A stretch of DNA of 64,000 nt from Amphibalanus amphitrite. Lineage: Eukaryota; Arthropoda; Thecostraca; Balanomorpha; Balanidae. Positions within the stretch are counted from its first letter, which is position 1. The number at the start of each line of letters is the position of its first letter. The stretch is taken from positions 377,001 through 441,000 of the forward strand of contig NW_024881585.1 in NCBI RefSeq assembly GCF_019059575.1. Direction: 5' to 3'. Under the pieces are notes generated by a model. It made no database searches. It was given only the letters and a program-made list of their open reading frames with translations, and had not been told where the DNA came from. Positions 9,492-20,514 of the stretch are shown here, one piece after another. Made by a program: the position numbers and the translations under genes.

Positions 9492-10688
9492 TTAACCCGC
9501 GCCCGGCTGGGGGTCCTGGATTTCCACGCCCTGCTGGGGGGGGGGGGTGTTTGAACACCCCCCCCTTCTAACTCGGCTCCTGGGCCACGTAGCGATACGC
9601 GGAAGGCGGCGTTCGAAAGAGCGTCAAAAATAATGAGGAAATCACTTCGGTCAATTTTTTGGTCAGGTCAAAGGTCAGGTCACCAGAGGTCATTGAAGGC
9701 AAAATTTCGCCGATTTCCAGGTCGAATGTCGACAATTTCCAAGAAGCCAACGCATAACTCGAGAACCAATAGAGCTACAGCGCCGCGGAAAAGCGCATTC
9801 GATAGCCCTATTAACGCCCTTTCTGAGAAATTCTCTCAGATTTGACCTAACGTCAACGGTTTTGCCTGCAGGGGGCAAAAACTGCAAAAATAGCCGATTT
9901 TTTCGGAAACAGTTTTTCTGCAATAACTTTTGACCCAAGCCTTGTACGAGCTTACTTTTACCGGCATCGTGTTCCCCTCGTCAAGACGCATCGAATGAAC
10001 TATAACTTGACCTTGAAAGGTCAACTTGAAAATTTGACCTCAGGTCAAGGTCATGACCTGACCGGAAAGGGTCATGTTGCATATCAGTCGATCCGTATCG
10101 TCGAGCTGAACCCATCTAAGGCGTTTTCATCGCTCTAGCATGCCTCTATCAAAAGTTATTTGCGAAAAACTGTTAGATACCATTCGTGACCTTAGATGAC
10201 CTCAGGGCATAAACAGGGGTCACGGACACCATTTTCATGTTCAGTGTGTCTAAACCACTTGTAATTCAGTGTTTGGGAGTGTTTATAATGTCTTTCGTCC
10301 AAAAGAGGCGCATTTCAATTTTCTCCCATTGACTTATAATGGGGAGGTCGCAAAATTGACCTGACCTTAGGTCATCGATATCAAAATTCTGAGATATACA
10401 TTTTTTACATGCTATTGCTCTTAGCAATCGCTGAAAGTTTCAAAGCGATCGGTCACTCGGTGTAGCTATGACAGACATTGAAACTTTTTATGAGGTGAGG
10501 TCACTTCAAGTGACCTGGTGACCTGACCTTGAATGACCTTGGTCTGAAATTTTCACAACATGTGTAGAATTGATGTATGATAAGGTGTACAAAAAACGGC
10601 GGCGCTCCGCGCCGCCGTTTTTGAGATATTCGCGAAAAACCACAAGGGGGGGTGTTCAAACACCCCCCCCCAGCAGGGCGCGGGTTAA
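9492..10688. mobile_element. MITE A, copy 2 (complete, TTAA duplication)
   Basis: About 1.2 kb, bounded by TTAA at 9492-9495 and 10685-10688, with ends CCCGCGCCC and GGGCGCGGG. CCC/GGG ends with a TTAA target fit a piggyBac-like non-autonomous element. Kolobok-type elements also use TTAA. Each end has a poly-G/poly-C stem-loop. The body has dense TGACCT/AGGTCA half-sites (9663-9700, 10005-10070, 10355-10375, 10495-10545). It inserted into the LINE-3 coding sequence, and the frame on either side agrees once it is ignored. Confidence 0.9.
10592..10622. other. Perfect hairpin near the right end of MITE A copy 2
   Basis: AAAAACGGCGGCGC is followed by TCC and then its exact reverse complement. 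Copy 1 has only the first arm (about 9216-9230). It may be a structural element of the MITE end. Confidence 0.75.
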
Positions 10689-11011
10689 TTTATCGGCGTC
10701 TGTATTTGCATAGTCCCAGTACTCGGTTACATAATTGTCATCATTCCTTTCTCCCTGGATTGATAGCGTCACAAATACAGGAAAGTGGTCAAGTGTTGAA
10801 AATGAAGAGAGAAGTCCGCTATCAATGATAAATTTAGTATTGGATGTGAAGAAGAGGTCTCGTAGGTTGTGTGTGTCATTTTCAATACGAGTAGGTTGAT
10901 CGATGAGTTGCGTTAGTCCAATGGTGTCAGTTGCGTCTCTTAATTTTCGGTCGAAAGCTGTCAGTCCACTATGTTGATAGGTATCTGGAGGGAGGAATAA
11001 GTTGCCAACAT
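10689..11011 (-). pseudogene. LINE-3 endonuclease, C-terminal part
   Basis: Minus-strand open segment with FDRKLRDATDTIGLTQLIDQPTR (EEP subdomain) and DHFPVFVTL at the SDH-like catalytic end. It is bounded by MITE A2 and MITE B1 and runs in register with both neighbouring LINE-3 segments. Confidence 0.87.
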
Positions 11012-12050
11012 TTAACCCTCGCCGGCCGAGGGGGGGGGGGGCGGGTGCCGCCCCCCCATAGGGTTTTTTCGCGATAGCTCCGAACACGCTGGCGATAGAG
11101 AGCTGAAACTTGGCATACCTGACCTTTGATCCAAGCCGGATCTTTTGACACCAACCGCATTTTTGGGTCAGGTCAGGTCACTGACCTATGACGTCATAAG
11201 TGAACCTCTGCACGGTCTTCAGATGTCGCAACTTCGCAACGCCCTCACTGCCAGAGGAGATGTCACAGGGAAATGAAACTTGCAGGATCTAGTATCCATT
11301 ATGAGTCCCAGAACTTGTATATCTCGGATTTTTCCTAAAGGTCATATGAGGTCAGGTCATTTTCGTGACCTCACCATTATAAGTCAATGGGGAAAAATGA
11401 AAACTGTTATTCTGGCGCCGGGAACGATCTCCAACTATCTCAAGCACACATAATCGTGATTTGATGCACTCCTTGCAAGGTTAGATGCGTCACTTTTGCA
11501 ATGTTGATCTTGCGTGACGTCATTTATGACGTCATCAAGGTCATATTAGTTTTTCGTTAATAACTCTTGATCAAATTGAGCTAGCGAGTCGGGAAAGCCA
11601 CCAATGGACTCAGGAAGACCTGCCGAATCGAATGATATGCGACATGACCTCTTTCGACCAACTTCGTGACCTGGGGGTGCTGACCTGACCTTGACCTGAG
11701 GTCAACACCCCAAGTTGACCTGACCCGGACAAAAAGTATATCATTCGACGCGCCTGAGCGAGGCGAACACGATGCTGCCAAAATCGGCGCTCTGCGGCCG
11801 TTTTTTGCGATGTTATTCACCAAAAACTGAACCGTACCTTGGGGTACTTGACCTGACCTCAGAGGTCACCGGTTGACCTAGGACCTTGAAATCGGGTACC
11901 AATCTCTGCGTCTCGTAACGGCGCACACGCTCGTTTTTTCCGCGACGCGCTAGCTCCACCAGGGGCGAAACGGCGAGGGGGGGGTCGTACCCGCCCCCCC
12001 CCCCTCGGCCGGCGCGTATGTAGAAAACCAATAGGTCCGGCGAGGGTTAA
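11012..12050. mobile_element. MITE B, copy 1 (TTAA duplication)
   Basis: TTAA at 11012-11015 and 12047-12050, with ends CCCTCGCCGGCCGAGGGG and its counterpart ...CCGGCGAGGG. It is a near-identical relative of 54942-55984. It contains G/C hairpins at both ends and arrays of GGTCAGGTCA, TGACCTGACCTTGACCT and TGACGTCA motifs. No reading frame of note. It lies inside the LINE-3 endonuclease. Confidence 0.9.
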
Positions 12051-12605
12051 GTCGCCTGTCAATAATACATTTGGGGAGTAGAGATGTGCACGAGTCACAC
12101 TGTCGGTTAGTCTGTCTATAAACTCTTCTTGTCGATGTGCTGGAATATTGGGTGGGAGATAGATTGAGCACAGTAGAAATGTAGAGTCTTTTGTTTTTAT
12201 TTTTATCCAAATCCATTCTTCACCAGGCAATTCGAGTGAGGAAATTCTGGAAAATGTAAGTGAGCTGTGAATGTATACTGCCGTGCCTCCTCCGTGTCTG
12301 TCTCTGTGTCTTGTAATGGGTGGATGAAAATTGTCAATAGTATAAAGGTTCGGGTTAATTGAGTCGTCCAATTTAGTTTCAGTGAGTGCGAGAATTGTGA
12401 TTTTATTAACGTCGACAAAATTTGTTAGCTCTTGGATCTTGCCAGTGGCCGTTATACTGTTTATATTTACATGGGCTATCGTAATATTATTCGATAATTT
12501 CTTGTTATTTATTGGCCCAGGGTTCGATTCAATTCCTCCGATAATCAAAAGAATACGCATGTCTGGAGGATAATTAAATAGTTTCAATGATGCATGGTTT
12601 GACAT
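12051..12605 (-). pseudogene. LINE-3 ORF2 N terminus: 2A-like motif and endonuclease start
   Basis: Starts MSNHASLKL at 12605. A short hydrophobic stretch (MRILLII) leads into GGIESNPGP at 12513-12539, a 2A-like ribosome-skipping motif (consensus D-x-E-x-N-P-G-P; here the first Asp is replaced). The EEP domain follows: HVNINSI, TETKLDD (metal-binding Glu), HGGGTAVYI, CSIYLPPN and VLLTGDL, where MITE B1 cuts in. 2A motifs at the N terminus of LINE ORFs are known in marine invertebrate CR1/L2-like elements. Confidence 0.83.
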
Positions 12606-13347
12606 AGAATCGGGAGAGAATTGGGTAAGGTTGAAGCGGGTTTTGGGAAGCGTTGGGGGAAAGGAGAGGAGGGGAGAGGCGGCCTGAGCGTGTGCTAGAG
12701 GGCGGCGGGGCGTCCACCGCGGTCCGGACGAAAGAGAGGGGGAGCAAACGCGCAGAGATACACTATGCAATTGGGTCAGGGAATCAATGAAGCTGACGGA
12801 GAACAAAGTAGTAAAACAACGTTTCAGAGAAAGAAAGGAAAATAGGACCGGGATGAGGGATGTTCCGCAGTCGGACGGTGGCCCGGCGCAGGGACAAAAG
12901 TCACAGGTGGGGCGGGCCGAGCGCCCAGGTCGTTGGGCGGGCGGCCAATCGCGAAGCTCGCAAGTAGTTGGAATAGATATATGATAAACTAGTATGCAGA
13001 TACAGCCAAATCATAAATAAATATACGGGGAACAAAAATACAGCGGTCGAGGACTTAACGCACTCGTTATCAATCACGTACATCAAAATCATCAAACGGA
13101 CACACTCGTTATCAATCAATGGCTAAACCAATCCATCGACCTGTCATCGAAACCAGACACCTCGACACAAAATAAGAGGGAGAAACACACTCTTCAACCT
13201 ACCATCTGAGTGAACTGAAACTAACTGGGTCAAACTGACCGAAAAACCGACACGACAAGCGAGTTACTTGCCGCAGCACTCGGAATAACTTACTAACTAC
13301 ATATCATACCCGGGTAAGTATATAGAAGTAGAAGTAATGTATATAGA
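12606..13347 (-). other. LINE-3 5' region, no recognised ORF1
   Basis: About 740 bases between the 2A-bearing ORF start and the right target duplication. Purine/GC-rich near 12650-12960, then AT-rich with repeated ACTCGTTATCAATCA segments (13066-13118). No ORF1 domain is recognised, so it is a long 5' UTR or a degraded ORF1. Confidence 0.5.
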
Positions 13348-16300
13348 AGTAATGTCGAATGCACGGGCGAGAGCAGACCATCCATGAGAATAAGGCTGCA
13401 AGTGTCACCGCTGACGTCAGACAGCGAAGCTGGGACGGTGACTATAACAGAAGCATTCACCGTGCCGACGTTGAACATCCGTCCGTCCACGGTGGACTGG
13501 AGCAAACGTGCTACCTGGAAACATCTGGCTGATATACAAGTGCCAAATACAAACCAGAAAAAGGTAGAACTGCTGCTCGGCGCCAATGTGCTAGAGGCTC
13601 TGGTACAAAAGGAAGTGAGGGTCGGGAAGCCAGGTCAGCCGGTAGCAGTCAGGACCCATTTCGGCTGGTGTTTGGCAGGCAACATCAGCAGTGTTCTGCC
13701 TGTGGCTGCAAGGGAAGTGATGCACATAGTCAGACATCGTTCTGAGGAGGAAGAGCTGACTGAACAGATTCAAGAATGGTGGAGCACAGAGGCTTTCGGC
13801 ACCGCCTACAAGCGGGAACAGCCGCACTCGTGGGAAGATCGCCAGGCTGAAAACCAAATGAAGCAGACCACGCAGTGGCGTGGAGACCGATATGAAACGG
13901 GTCTGCTATGGCGTTCGGAAGGAACTAAACTTCCCGACAACTACAAGATGGCGTCACGGCGGCTAGAGGCCACCGAAAGACAGCTGAAAAGGGCACCAGA
14001 TAAAGCGATGTCCTACCAAGAGACGATAGCTGAGTACGTCGCAAATGGATATGCTCGGAAGATCAGTGAAACTGGAACCCAGCCGGAAGGAGGTCAGATC
14101 TGGTACTTGCCACACCACGCAGTGACGAATCAAACTAAGCCCGGGAAGTTCCGGGTAGTGTTCGACGCGGCGGCAAAATGCTCCGGTGTGTCTCTGAATG
14201 AATGTCTCCTGACGGGCCCCGACCTGCTCAGAACCGTGCCTGGTGTGCTGATGCGCTTCCGTCAGCAGGCTGTCGCCGTAACCGCGGACATAGAGAAGAT
14301 GTTCCTCCAGATCGGCGTCATAGAGCGAGATCAGTCAGTGCTGAGATTCCTGCGGAGGGATCTAGGCTCCAGTCGGCCGCCTGATGTTTATCAGATGGAC
14401 CGAGTCGTCTTCGGCGCACGATCATCGCCAGCTATGGCTAGCTATGTATTGAATCGCACGGCCGAAGATAAAGTCTCCAACACCCCAGTCGGAATGGTCG
14501 CAGCCAAAACCGTCAGAGAGAACTTCTACATGGATGACCTGGCAATGTCTGAAACGAGTGTCACAACGGCACTGGATACCGCCAAGGAAGTTCAAGCACT
14601 CGTCGCCAGGGGAGGATTTCGCCTCCGAAAGTTTCTCAGCAACAGTGCGCAGGTGCTGCAGGCTTTCCCAGCCGAAGAACGGATGTCAGGTGCAATTGAC
14701 CTGAATTCAGCTCTGCCGGTGGAGAAGGTCCTTGGAGTAGCGTGGGACGCACAGCGAGACGAACTGTTCATCAGCACCCCGGCTATTATTTCAAAGAAGC
14801 CGACCAAGCGCGAAGTGCTTCGTGTCGTCGCATCGATTTTCGACCCACTTGGACTGGTGTCGCCGTTCACTCTTATCGCCAAACTGCTACTACAAGAACT
14901 GTGGGCGCACCACCAAGACTGGGACGCTGAAATTCCTGAAGACAGTCTCAGGAAGTGGACGGCATGGCTGGCCGACCTGCCGCGACTTGAAGGCGTCAAA
15001 GTGCACCGCTGGTACGGAACAAAGGAAAATGCAGTCATCAGACAGCTCCATGTCTTTTGTGACGCCTCGGCCAGCGCTTTCGGTGCCGTGGCATACATGC
15101 GACTGGTTTATCCAGATGGTCAGATTCACTGCGCCTTGATCATGAGCAGATGCAGAGTGGCGCCCCTGAAGAAGCTAACGATAGTGCGGTTGGAAACACA
15201 GGCAGCTGTACTGGCTGTACGTCTAGCTGCCAGTACTGAGGCAGAGCTGACCCTAGATGTGCATGAGACCATCTACTGGAGTGACAGTCAAGTCGTCCTG
15301 AGCTACATCGGTAATGATAGCAAGAGGTTCCACACGTTCATAGCCAATCGTGTGGCTGAGATTCGAGACGCCTCCGAACCTTATCAGTGGCGACATGTAC
15401 CCGGGGAACGCAACCCGGCGGACGACTGTTCACGTGGGGTGATGGCTGCCGATCTAACAAAGGAAAGCCGCTGGATCACAGGGCCAGACTTTCTCTGGAA
15501 GCCGGAGGAGCAATGGCCTGGCGACTGTGAGCACTATCCATTGGACAGTAGCGACCCTGAGGCGAAAATCGTCCTGGCCTCTAGCGGTGTCATGGAAACA
15601 CCGCCAAGAATGCTGCCGGACGCTGTGAGATTTTCCAGCTGGAGCCGACTCCAGCAGACTACTGGATGGATTCTTCGGTTCTTGAACAACTATACCGCTT
15701 CTCATGCTCCAAACAGCGAGCTGAGTAAGCTAAGCGGACCGCTATCCACGGAGGAGCTGCAACACGCAGAGGCAACCGTCATTAAACAAGCGCAACAGTG
15801 CGGATTTGGTCAAGAAGTGGAGGCGCTAAAAGCAGGGAAAGCTGTGCCATCTGCCAGCCGTCTATAGCCGCTGACCCCTCAGCTGGACATGAATGGCGTA
15901 ATTCGTGTTGGTGGACGGCTGAGCAACGCACCGGTACCTGAGAGGGCGCGGCACCCGATCATCCTGCCAAGAGACAACCGAGTGACAACGCTGATCATTC
16001 AAGCTGCACATCAACGTTTACTGCATGCTGGTGCAGATCACGTACTGAATGAGCTGCAGCAAGAGTTTTGGATTCCTCGTGGACGAGCGCTGGTCAGGAA
16101 GGTGGTGCACGACTGTACCGTCTGTCGTCGCCGAAGAGCGTCACCGTGCCAACCGCAAATGGCAGATCTACCGGCGGCACGATTCGACATGCGCTACCCG
16201 TTCAGCTCAGTCGGGATCGACTATTTTGGACCGCTTCTGGTCAAAACCGGAAGAGGAAGAAAGGAGAAGCGATACTGTCTTCTCGTCACCTGCATGGCCT

Positions 16301-17100
16301 CGCGTGCAGTTCACATGGAGGTCTCTCAGTCACTGACGACAAACAGTTTCCTGCTGGCGTTCCACAGATTCACGGCGAGGAGGGGCCGGCCGGCAGAAGT
16401 GTTCTCCGACAACGGAACCAATCTACGAGCCGGAGAAAGGGAGCTGCGCAGGCTCTTACTGGCGTGGAACCAGAATGCAATCGCTGATCGGCTGGCTCAA
16501 GACATGGTAAAGTGGCATTTCAATCCCCCCCCCGCCAGCAGCGACATGGGTGGCGTCTGGGAGGCGATGATTGCCACCGTAAAGCGAGCACTGAGCGTAG
16601 TGCTTGGCAAGCTCTTAGTCACAGACGTCCTGCGAACTGTCATCACTGAAGTAGAGGCGGTAGTGAACAGCCGTCCTCTGACATACGTCTTCACGGAGAA
16701 AGGCAGCTTGGAGGCGCTTACGCCAAATCATCTCCTTCTGGGAAGACCACTGATGCAGCTTCCACCTGATGTGACTGTGGACAACCCCTCTCACCATCGG
16801 ATCTGGCGCCAGAGTCAGGCGTTCTCAGCCCAGTTCTGGAAGAGGTGGCTCCGTGAATACGTTCCAAAGCTGGTCTACCGTAGAAAGTGGACGAGAAAAG
16901 ACAGGAACGTGACGCCAGGAGACCTGATTCTTCTGGCAGAAGATGGCGTGCCTCGCGGACACTGGCCGCTTGGACGCGTGATTGAAGTGTTTCCTGGACG
17001 GGATGGTCGCGTCAGGTCAGCGCGGGTCCGTGTCAGGGGTGGAATCGTGCACCATCCTGCCCGCAAGCTTTGCCTTCTAGAGGGGGCTAGCACCGAGTGA
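13348..17100 (+). pseudogene. BEL-1 pol: protease end, RT, RNase H, integrase
   Basis: Continues in register from 6310. The RT has FRVVFDAAAK, TADIEKMFLQI and the catalytic YMDD (14527-14538). RNase H has VFCDASASAFGA and WSDSQ. An in-frame TAG at 15865-15867 separates 13348-15864 from 15868-17100, which stay in the same frame. The integrase has an HHCC zinc region (about 16005-16125), then GIDYFGP (Asp near 16219), FSDNGTN (Asp near 16408) and GGVWEAM (Glu near 16562) as the DDE triad, and ends at 17098-17100. It makes cDNA and integrates it. Apart from this single stop, plus the one in gag, the frame is intact. Confidence 0.92.
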
Positions 17101-17156
17101 ATGGAACCGCCCAGCACGTTTGTGAGGTGACCGCAGAGACCATGTGCCCTTCTGCC

Positions 17157-17168
17157 GAGGGGGGAGGA
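17157..17168 (+). promoter_or_regulatory. BEL-1 polypurine tract
   Basis: GAGGGGGGAGGA immediately before the 3' LTR, the expected plus-strand primer for reverse transcription. Confidence 0.85.
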
Positions 17169-17449
17169 TGTTGTTTCTAAAATAACAAGTACCTAATTTG
17201 TTGCAGAGAGACGCGGATCGCTTGTAAAGGTGTCTCGTTTGGCGCGCGTGATTAATTGAAGAAAATTGTTGCTTTGGACTGAAAAAGGCGAACTTTTGGT
17301 GTGATGCTGAACGAATAAGAATGATTTGCTTTTTTTGTGTTTTTTCATTCACCGTAAACATATTTATATTAAATATATCGCGGAAATGTGTTATTAAACT
17401 TCTACGTTAAAACCGGCAAAAACAGTACAGATGTTGAATAGAGCCAACA
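17169..17449 (+). repeat. BEL-1 3' LTR
   Basis: 281 bp, TG...CA, collinear with the split 5' LTR. Followed by GGCCC, the target duplication. Confidence 0.92.
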
Positions 17450-17955
17450 GGCCCCTGAGAACACAATGGAAAGGGGCCCAGTGGCAAAACTTTAGGCCCG
17501 AAGGACCCTTTTATAACCAATGAAGAGGGCCCAGAGGGGCCCTAGCGGCAAGGTCTCAGGCTTGAAAGGCTCCTGCGAACTCAATGGAGGGCCCCAAGTG
17601 GCCCAGTGGCAGGGTCTCAGGCCCAAATGGCCCTTCTACAACCAGTGGAAAGGGCCCAGAGGGGCCCCAGTGGCAAGGTCTTAACTTCGCTTGACGGGGC
17701 CCCTGATAACTTGACGAGGGCACTCTAAGCAACAGAAAGACCCTCTGAATGCACGGCAGGGCCCCCTGAGCGCATGGAGGGGCCCCTGATCGCTTCACGG
17801 GGCCCTCTAAGCCATAGAAAGGCTCTCTGAGTACACGACAGGGCCCTCTAAGTGCATAAAGAGGCCCCTGAGCGCGCGTGAGGGTCCTCTGATCTACAGG
17901 AAAACTCTCTGAGCATAGTGAGGACCCCAAGGGGCCCATGAACGCCTGACAGGGC
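17450..17955. repeat. GGGCCC-rich degenerate tandem repeat
   Basis: About 30-40 base units around AGGGGCCC...TGA (for example 17475, 17528, 17590, 17650, 17698, 17760, 17790). It resembles the flank at 1-99 and the sequence at 58620-58990 and 63620-64000. The reading frames in it are products of composition, not genes. Confidence 0.7.
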
Positions 17956-18362
17956 CAGGCGCGTAGCCATGATTTTCCTCAGGGGGGCCAATCAGACCGA
18001 AAGGGGCCCATGTGAGCGAAGGGGCCAACATTTTCTTAATTTCATGACGTAGTTATTTGCTTAACTACCTTAAAATTACGAAGGGCCCCTGCGAACCCAA
18101 TGGAGAGGGCCCCGAGGGGCCCAGTGGTAAAGCCTCACGCCCGAAGGGCCCTTTTATAACCAATGAAGAGAGCCCAGAGGGCCCTAGCGGCAAGGTCTCA
18201 GGCCCGAAAGGCCCCCGCGAACCCAGTGGAATGCCCCGAGGGGCCCTTCCGCTACTTTTATTGTGCCCCTTACCGTACTTATGACACCGCGATGGGGGCC
18301 CTCCTGGGCTCCAGGGGGGGGGGGGGCATGGCCCCTATGGCTCCCCCTTGGCTACGCCCCTG
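17956..18362. mobile_element. hAT-like MITE in the GGGCCC repeat
   Basis: Ends CAGGCGCGTAGCCA and TGGCTACGCCCCTG, inverted repeats of the CAGGGGCGTAGC type typical of hAT MITEs. An 8 bp target duplication is not evident, so the call rests on the ends. The interior again carries GGGCCC units. Confidence 0.55.
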
Positions 18363-19263
18363 ATTACACGTGATTCTACTTTGTCTATCAAACGGCTATC
18401 TCGGTTTTTTGAAAATTTTGGATTTTGGCCCAAATTTTTTTCTAAAAAAAACTGACTTTTTTGGAAAATAATTATAAAATCCAAAATTTTGAGTGCATCG
18501 AAAAAACCTGAACATATGTCAGAGAAGTGGTCTATGTGCACCTACATACCAATTTTTAGAAGAATCGGTTCAAAAATGTGGGAGTTATTCAAAATTTTAT
18601 GACGTCACGACACACAAATTTTGAAAAATGATTTTTTTTTAAGTTTTAGACCTCGTACGGAAACAAAAATGCACCATTCGATTCGCCATGAAAAACTGCA
18701 TCTGATGGACACCTTTTTAGGCCTTAACAACCAACTTCAAAATTTGAACTCACTTGACCTGACCTTGACCTGACCTCGACCTGAAATTCATCCAGAGGTG
18801 GTCCATATCACTTATTGAGTGTGTCTATTGAATTCTATGAGTAAAATGACCCATAAAACATGTGTCGCACATGCCCTTTTCTATATTTTGTTTTTGGTGA
18901 CCTGACCTGACCTGACCTGACTTTGACCTTGACCTTTGAATGACATTGTATGCAACGAATATTGTCTTGGTAGTCTAAGGACACGTTTTGGGCAATCAGG
19001 CTCAGTCCATTCTTCGGCAACTACGGTGCAAGGCGGATACTGTAGAAAGTTGCATTTTGTACCCTTGACCTGACCTTGACCTGACCTCTGACCTACTTAA
19101 GCAAACAAATTTGGGCTCTTAAGATCCGCCTTGTTAAGAGCTTTCGATTGCCGTTTTCCCCGTCTTTCTACGACCATCGGTTCGGAAGTTAGACAGGGGC
19201 AGAATCTCCCCCCCCCCCCAGCAGGGCGCGTATGGCTGAATAGCCCAGCGGGGCGCGGGTTAA
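18363..19263 (-). mobile_element. TTAA-type MITE E, copy 1 (left end unclear)
   Basis: The right end GGGGCGCGGGTTAA (TTAA at 19260-19263) is preceded by a poly-C hairpin region. The interior has tandem TGACCTGACC arrays (18757-18785, 18897-18930, 19062-19092). The last 300 bases, on the minus strand, match 58150-58400. No coding sequence. Left of 18600 it becomes AT-rich without a defined end. Confidence 0.65.
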
Positions 19264-20110
19264 TTTTAATGACAAAAAATGACAAAAAAGACTATCGTTT
19301 GCACATGGAGTCGTGCTCGTGTCGCTTCACTCCTTGTAAGATCGATGCTCAACTTTTGCGTTTTGAACCATATGCAACGTCATAAACGACGTTACATAGA
19401 TATCGGAGTTTTTGTCATTGTCATCTTTTTGTCAGAGTTTTTGTCATTAACTACCGTTCCAACTGAAGTACAGGGTGATTACATATTAAACCGCGAGTAG
19501 GCAGAACAAAACTTTTACACGTCGAGCCATTAGGCGAGACGTTTAAAAGATTTTTCTACCTACATGCGGTTTAATAATTTTATCCCGTACCGCCAACATC
19601 TTTCGGGCGCTAAATGGTAGTGAATACATTTTATATAAAAATACGACACATTTCAGACTAGACGAAATGTTTACCAGACGTTTAACAGTTTGTTAATCGT
19701 CTAGACGTTTTACAAATCAGTTTCACGACATCGAATAATTTAAAGTAAACACTGTCTACGGTGCGGACTGCGGGATAACCGCATTTAAACATCGACGCCC
19801 TATCCTCTAAATTCCAGGGTGATCAATAAAAGATGACATAAAGTCAGCCCCCAGCAGAGGCGTAAGACATATTTCATAAACAGCTCACCGTTGGAATGAT
19901 AAATCTTAGACATTCTACATCGTCTTCAATGTCTTCAGTGGCCGTATTCACAAACACTAGCTAAAGGTAGGGTAGGAGTGACGGGTAACAGGTTATTTTT
20001 GTGGCCGTATTCACAATCGAAGGTTACCCCTGATTGTCGCCCGGCGCCTTGCAGACGGCACCACGCAGGCCAGGTGCCGTCTGTGTGGCGCCGGGCGATG
20101 ATGATGATGA
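19264..20110. other. Non-coding stretch with two hairpins
   Basis: No gene seen. It contains a 90-base imperfect inverted repeat (19485-19574), a duplicated GTGGCCGTATTCACAA motif (about 19938 and 20000) and a strong two-part hairpin (20037-20098). Confidence 0.5.
20037..20098. other. Two-stem GC-rich hairpin
   Basis: TCGCCCGGCGCC (20037-20048) pairs perfectly with 20087-20098. AGACGGCACC (20053-20062) pairs perfectly with 20073-20082. A 4x4 internal loop (TTGC/GTGT) and a 10-base apical loop separate them. No U-tract or gene is next to it. Confidence 0.8.
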
Positions 20111-20371
20111 GATGTCAATCAAATACCAACTTTTTTGGCATACCGATACTAAACCGATACCATAACCAACTTGGTATTTGGCGTTTCGAGGCTAACACAT
20201 TTGGTATTTTGTTGGTATTGTGAATCCTCGCTAATGTAAAATAGACTGTGACTTTGGTAAAAGGTTGACATTTCCCTGATGTTCCCAAGTCGGTTCGGTT
20301 TCGGTATTTTCCCACGGTTCCTGTTGGTATTTGGTTTGGTATCGGTATCACGTCTTTCTGTAATTGACATC
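20111..20371. mobile_element. Possible small inverted-repeat element
   Basis: Begins GATGTCAAT and ends ATTGACATC. The interior is repeated TACCAAC/GGTATTTGG and CGGTATC motifs in both orientations. No coding. The target duplication is not resolved. Confidence 0.4.
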
Positions 20372-20514
20372 GCTAGTCCACATATTTAAAAATGCCTTCC
20401 CAGGTTTCTTAATCTTTTGCGAACTTGAATACTGGACACAGTGGACAGATTACTGAAGAATTGCTAGACTCTCTTCACCTTCGCGCAACTGAACAAGATC
20501 TCAGCACCCCTAGT

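Larger units (their letters stand above)
6311..13347 (-). mobile_element. LINE-3 (2A-bearing APE-type LINE) with three nested MITEs
   Basis: Minus-strand LINE whose 3' end is a (CT)n tail, read as (AG)n at 6311-6364. It is flanked by AGTAATG at 6304-6310 and 13348-13354. BEL-1 protease coding resumes in register after the right-hand copy. Its coding sequence is scattered over four segments by MITE insertions at 8116-9299, 9492-10688 and 11012-12050. The EEP endonuclease, a linker, part of the RT and the C-terminal domain are recognisable. The copy is dead: the middle of the RT is missing at MITE A1 and a frameshift follows the VPQG motif. Confidence 0.9.
100..17449 (+). mobile_element. BEL/Pao LTR retrotransposon (BEL-1), full span with nested LINEs
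   Basis: The LTRs begin TGTTG and end AACA (100-304 plus 4545-4624 on the left, 17169-17449 on the right). The element is flanked by the 5 bp duplication GGCCC (95-99, 17450-17454). Gag, protease, reverse transcriptase, RNase H and integrase lie in the BEL/Pao order on the plus strand. By eye the two LTRs differ at about ten positions, so this is the oldest LTR element here, in line with its being host to two LINEs. Removing the LINEs leaves an element of about 6 kb, normal for BEL/Pao. Confidence 0.93.

Noticed and set aside
8290..10545. CRISPR-like array from regularly recurring AGGTCA/TGACCT motifs
   Set aside because: Repeats are short, irregularly spaced, without spacers of constant length, and in a eukaryotic transposon context.
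17556..17939. Minus-strand frame of 127 residues rich in Pro and Gly
   Set aside because: Composition artefact of the GGGCCC repeat, with no domain and periodic sequence.
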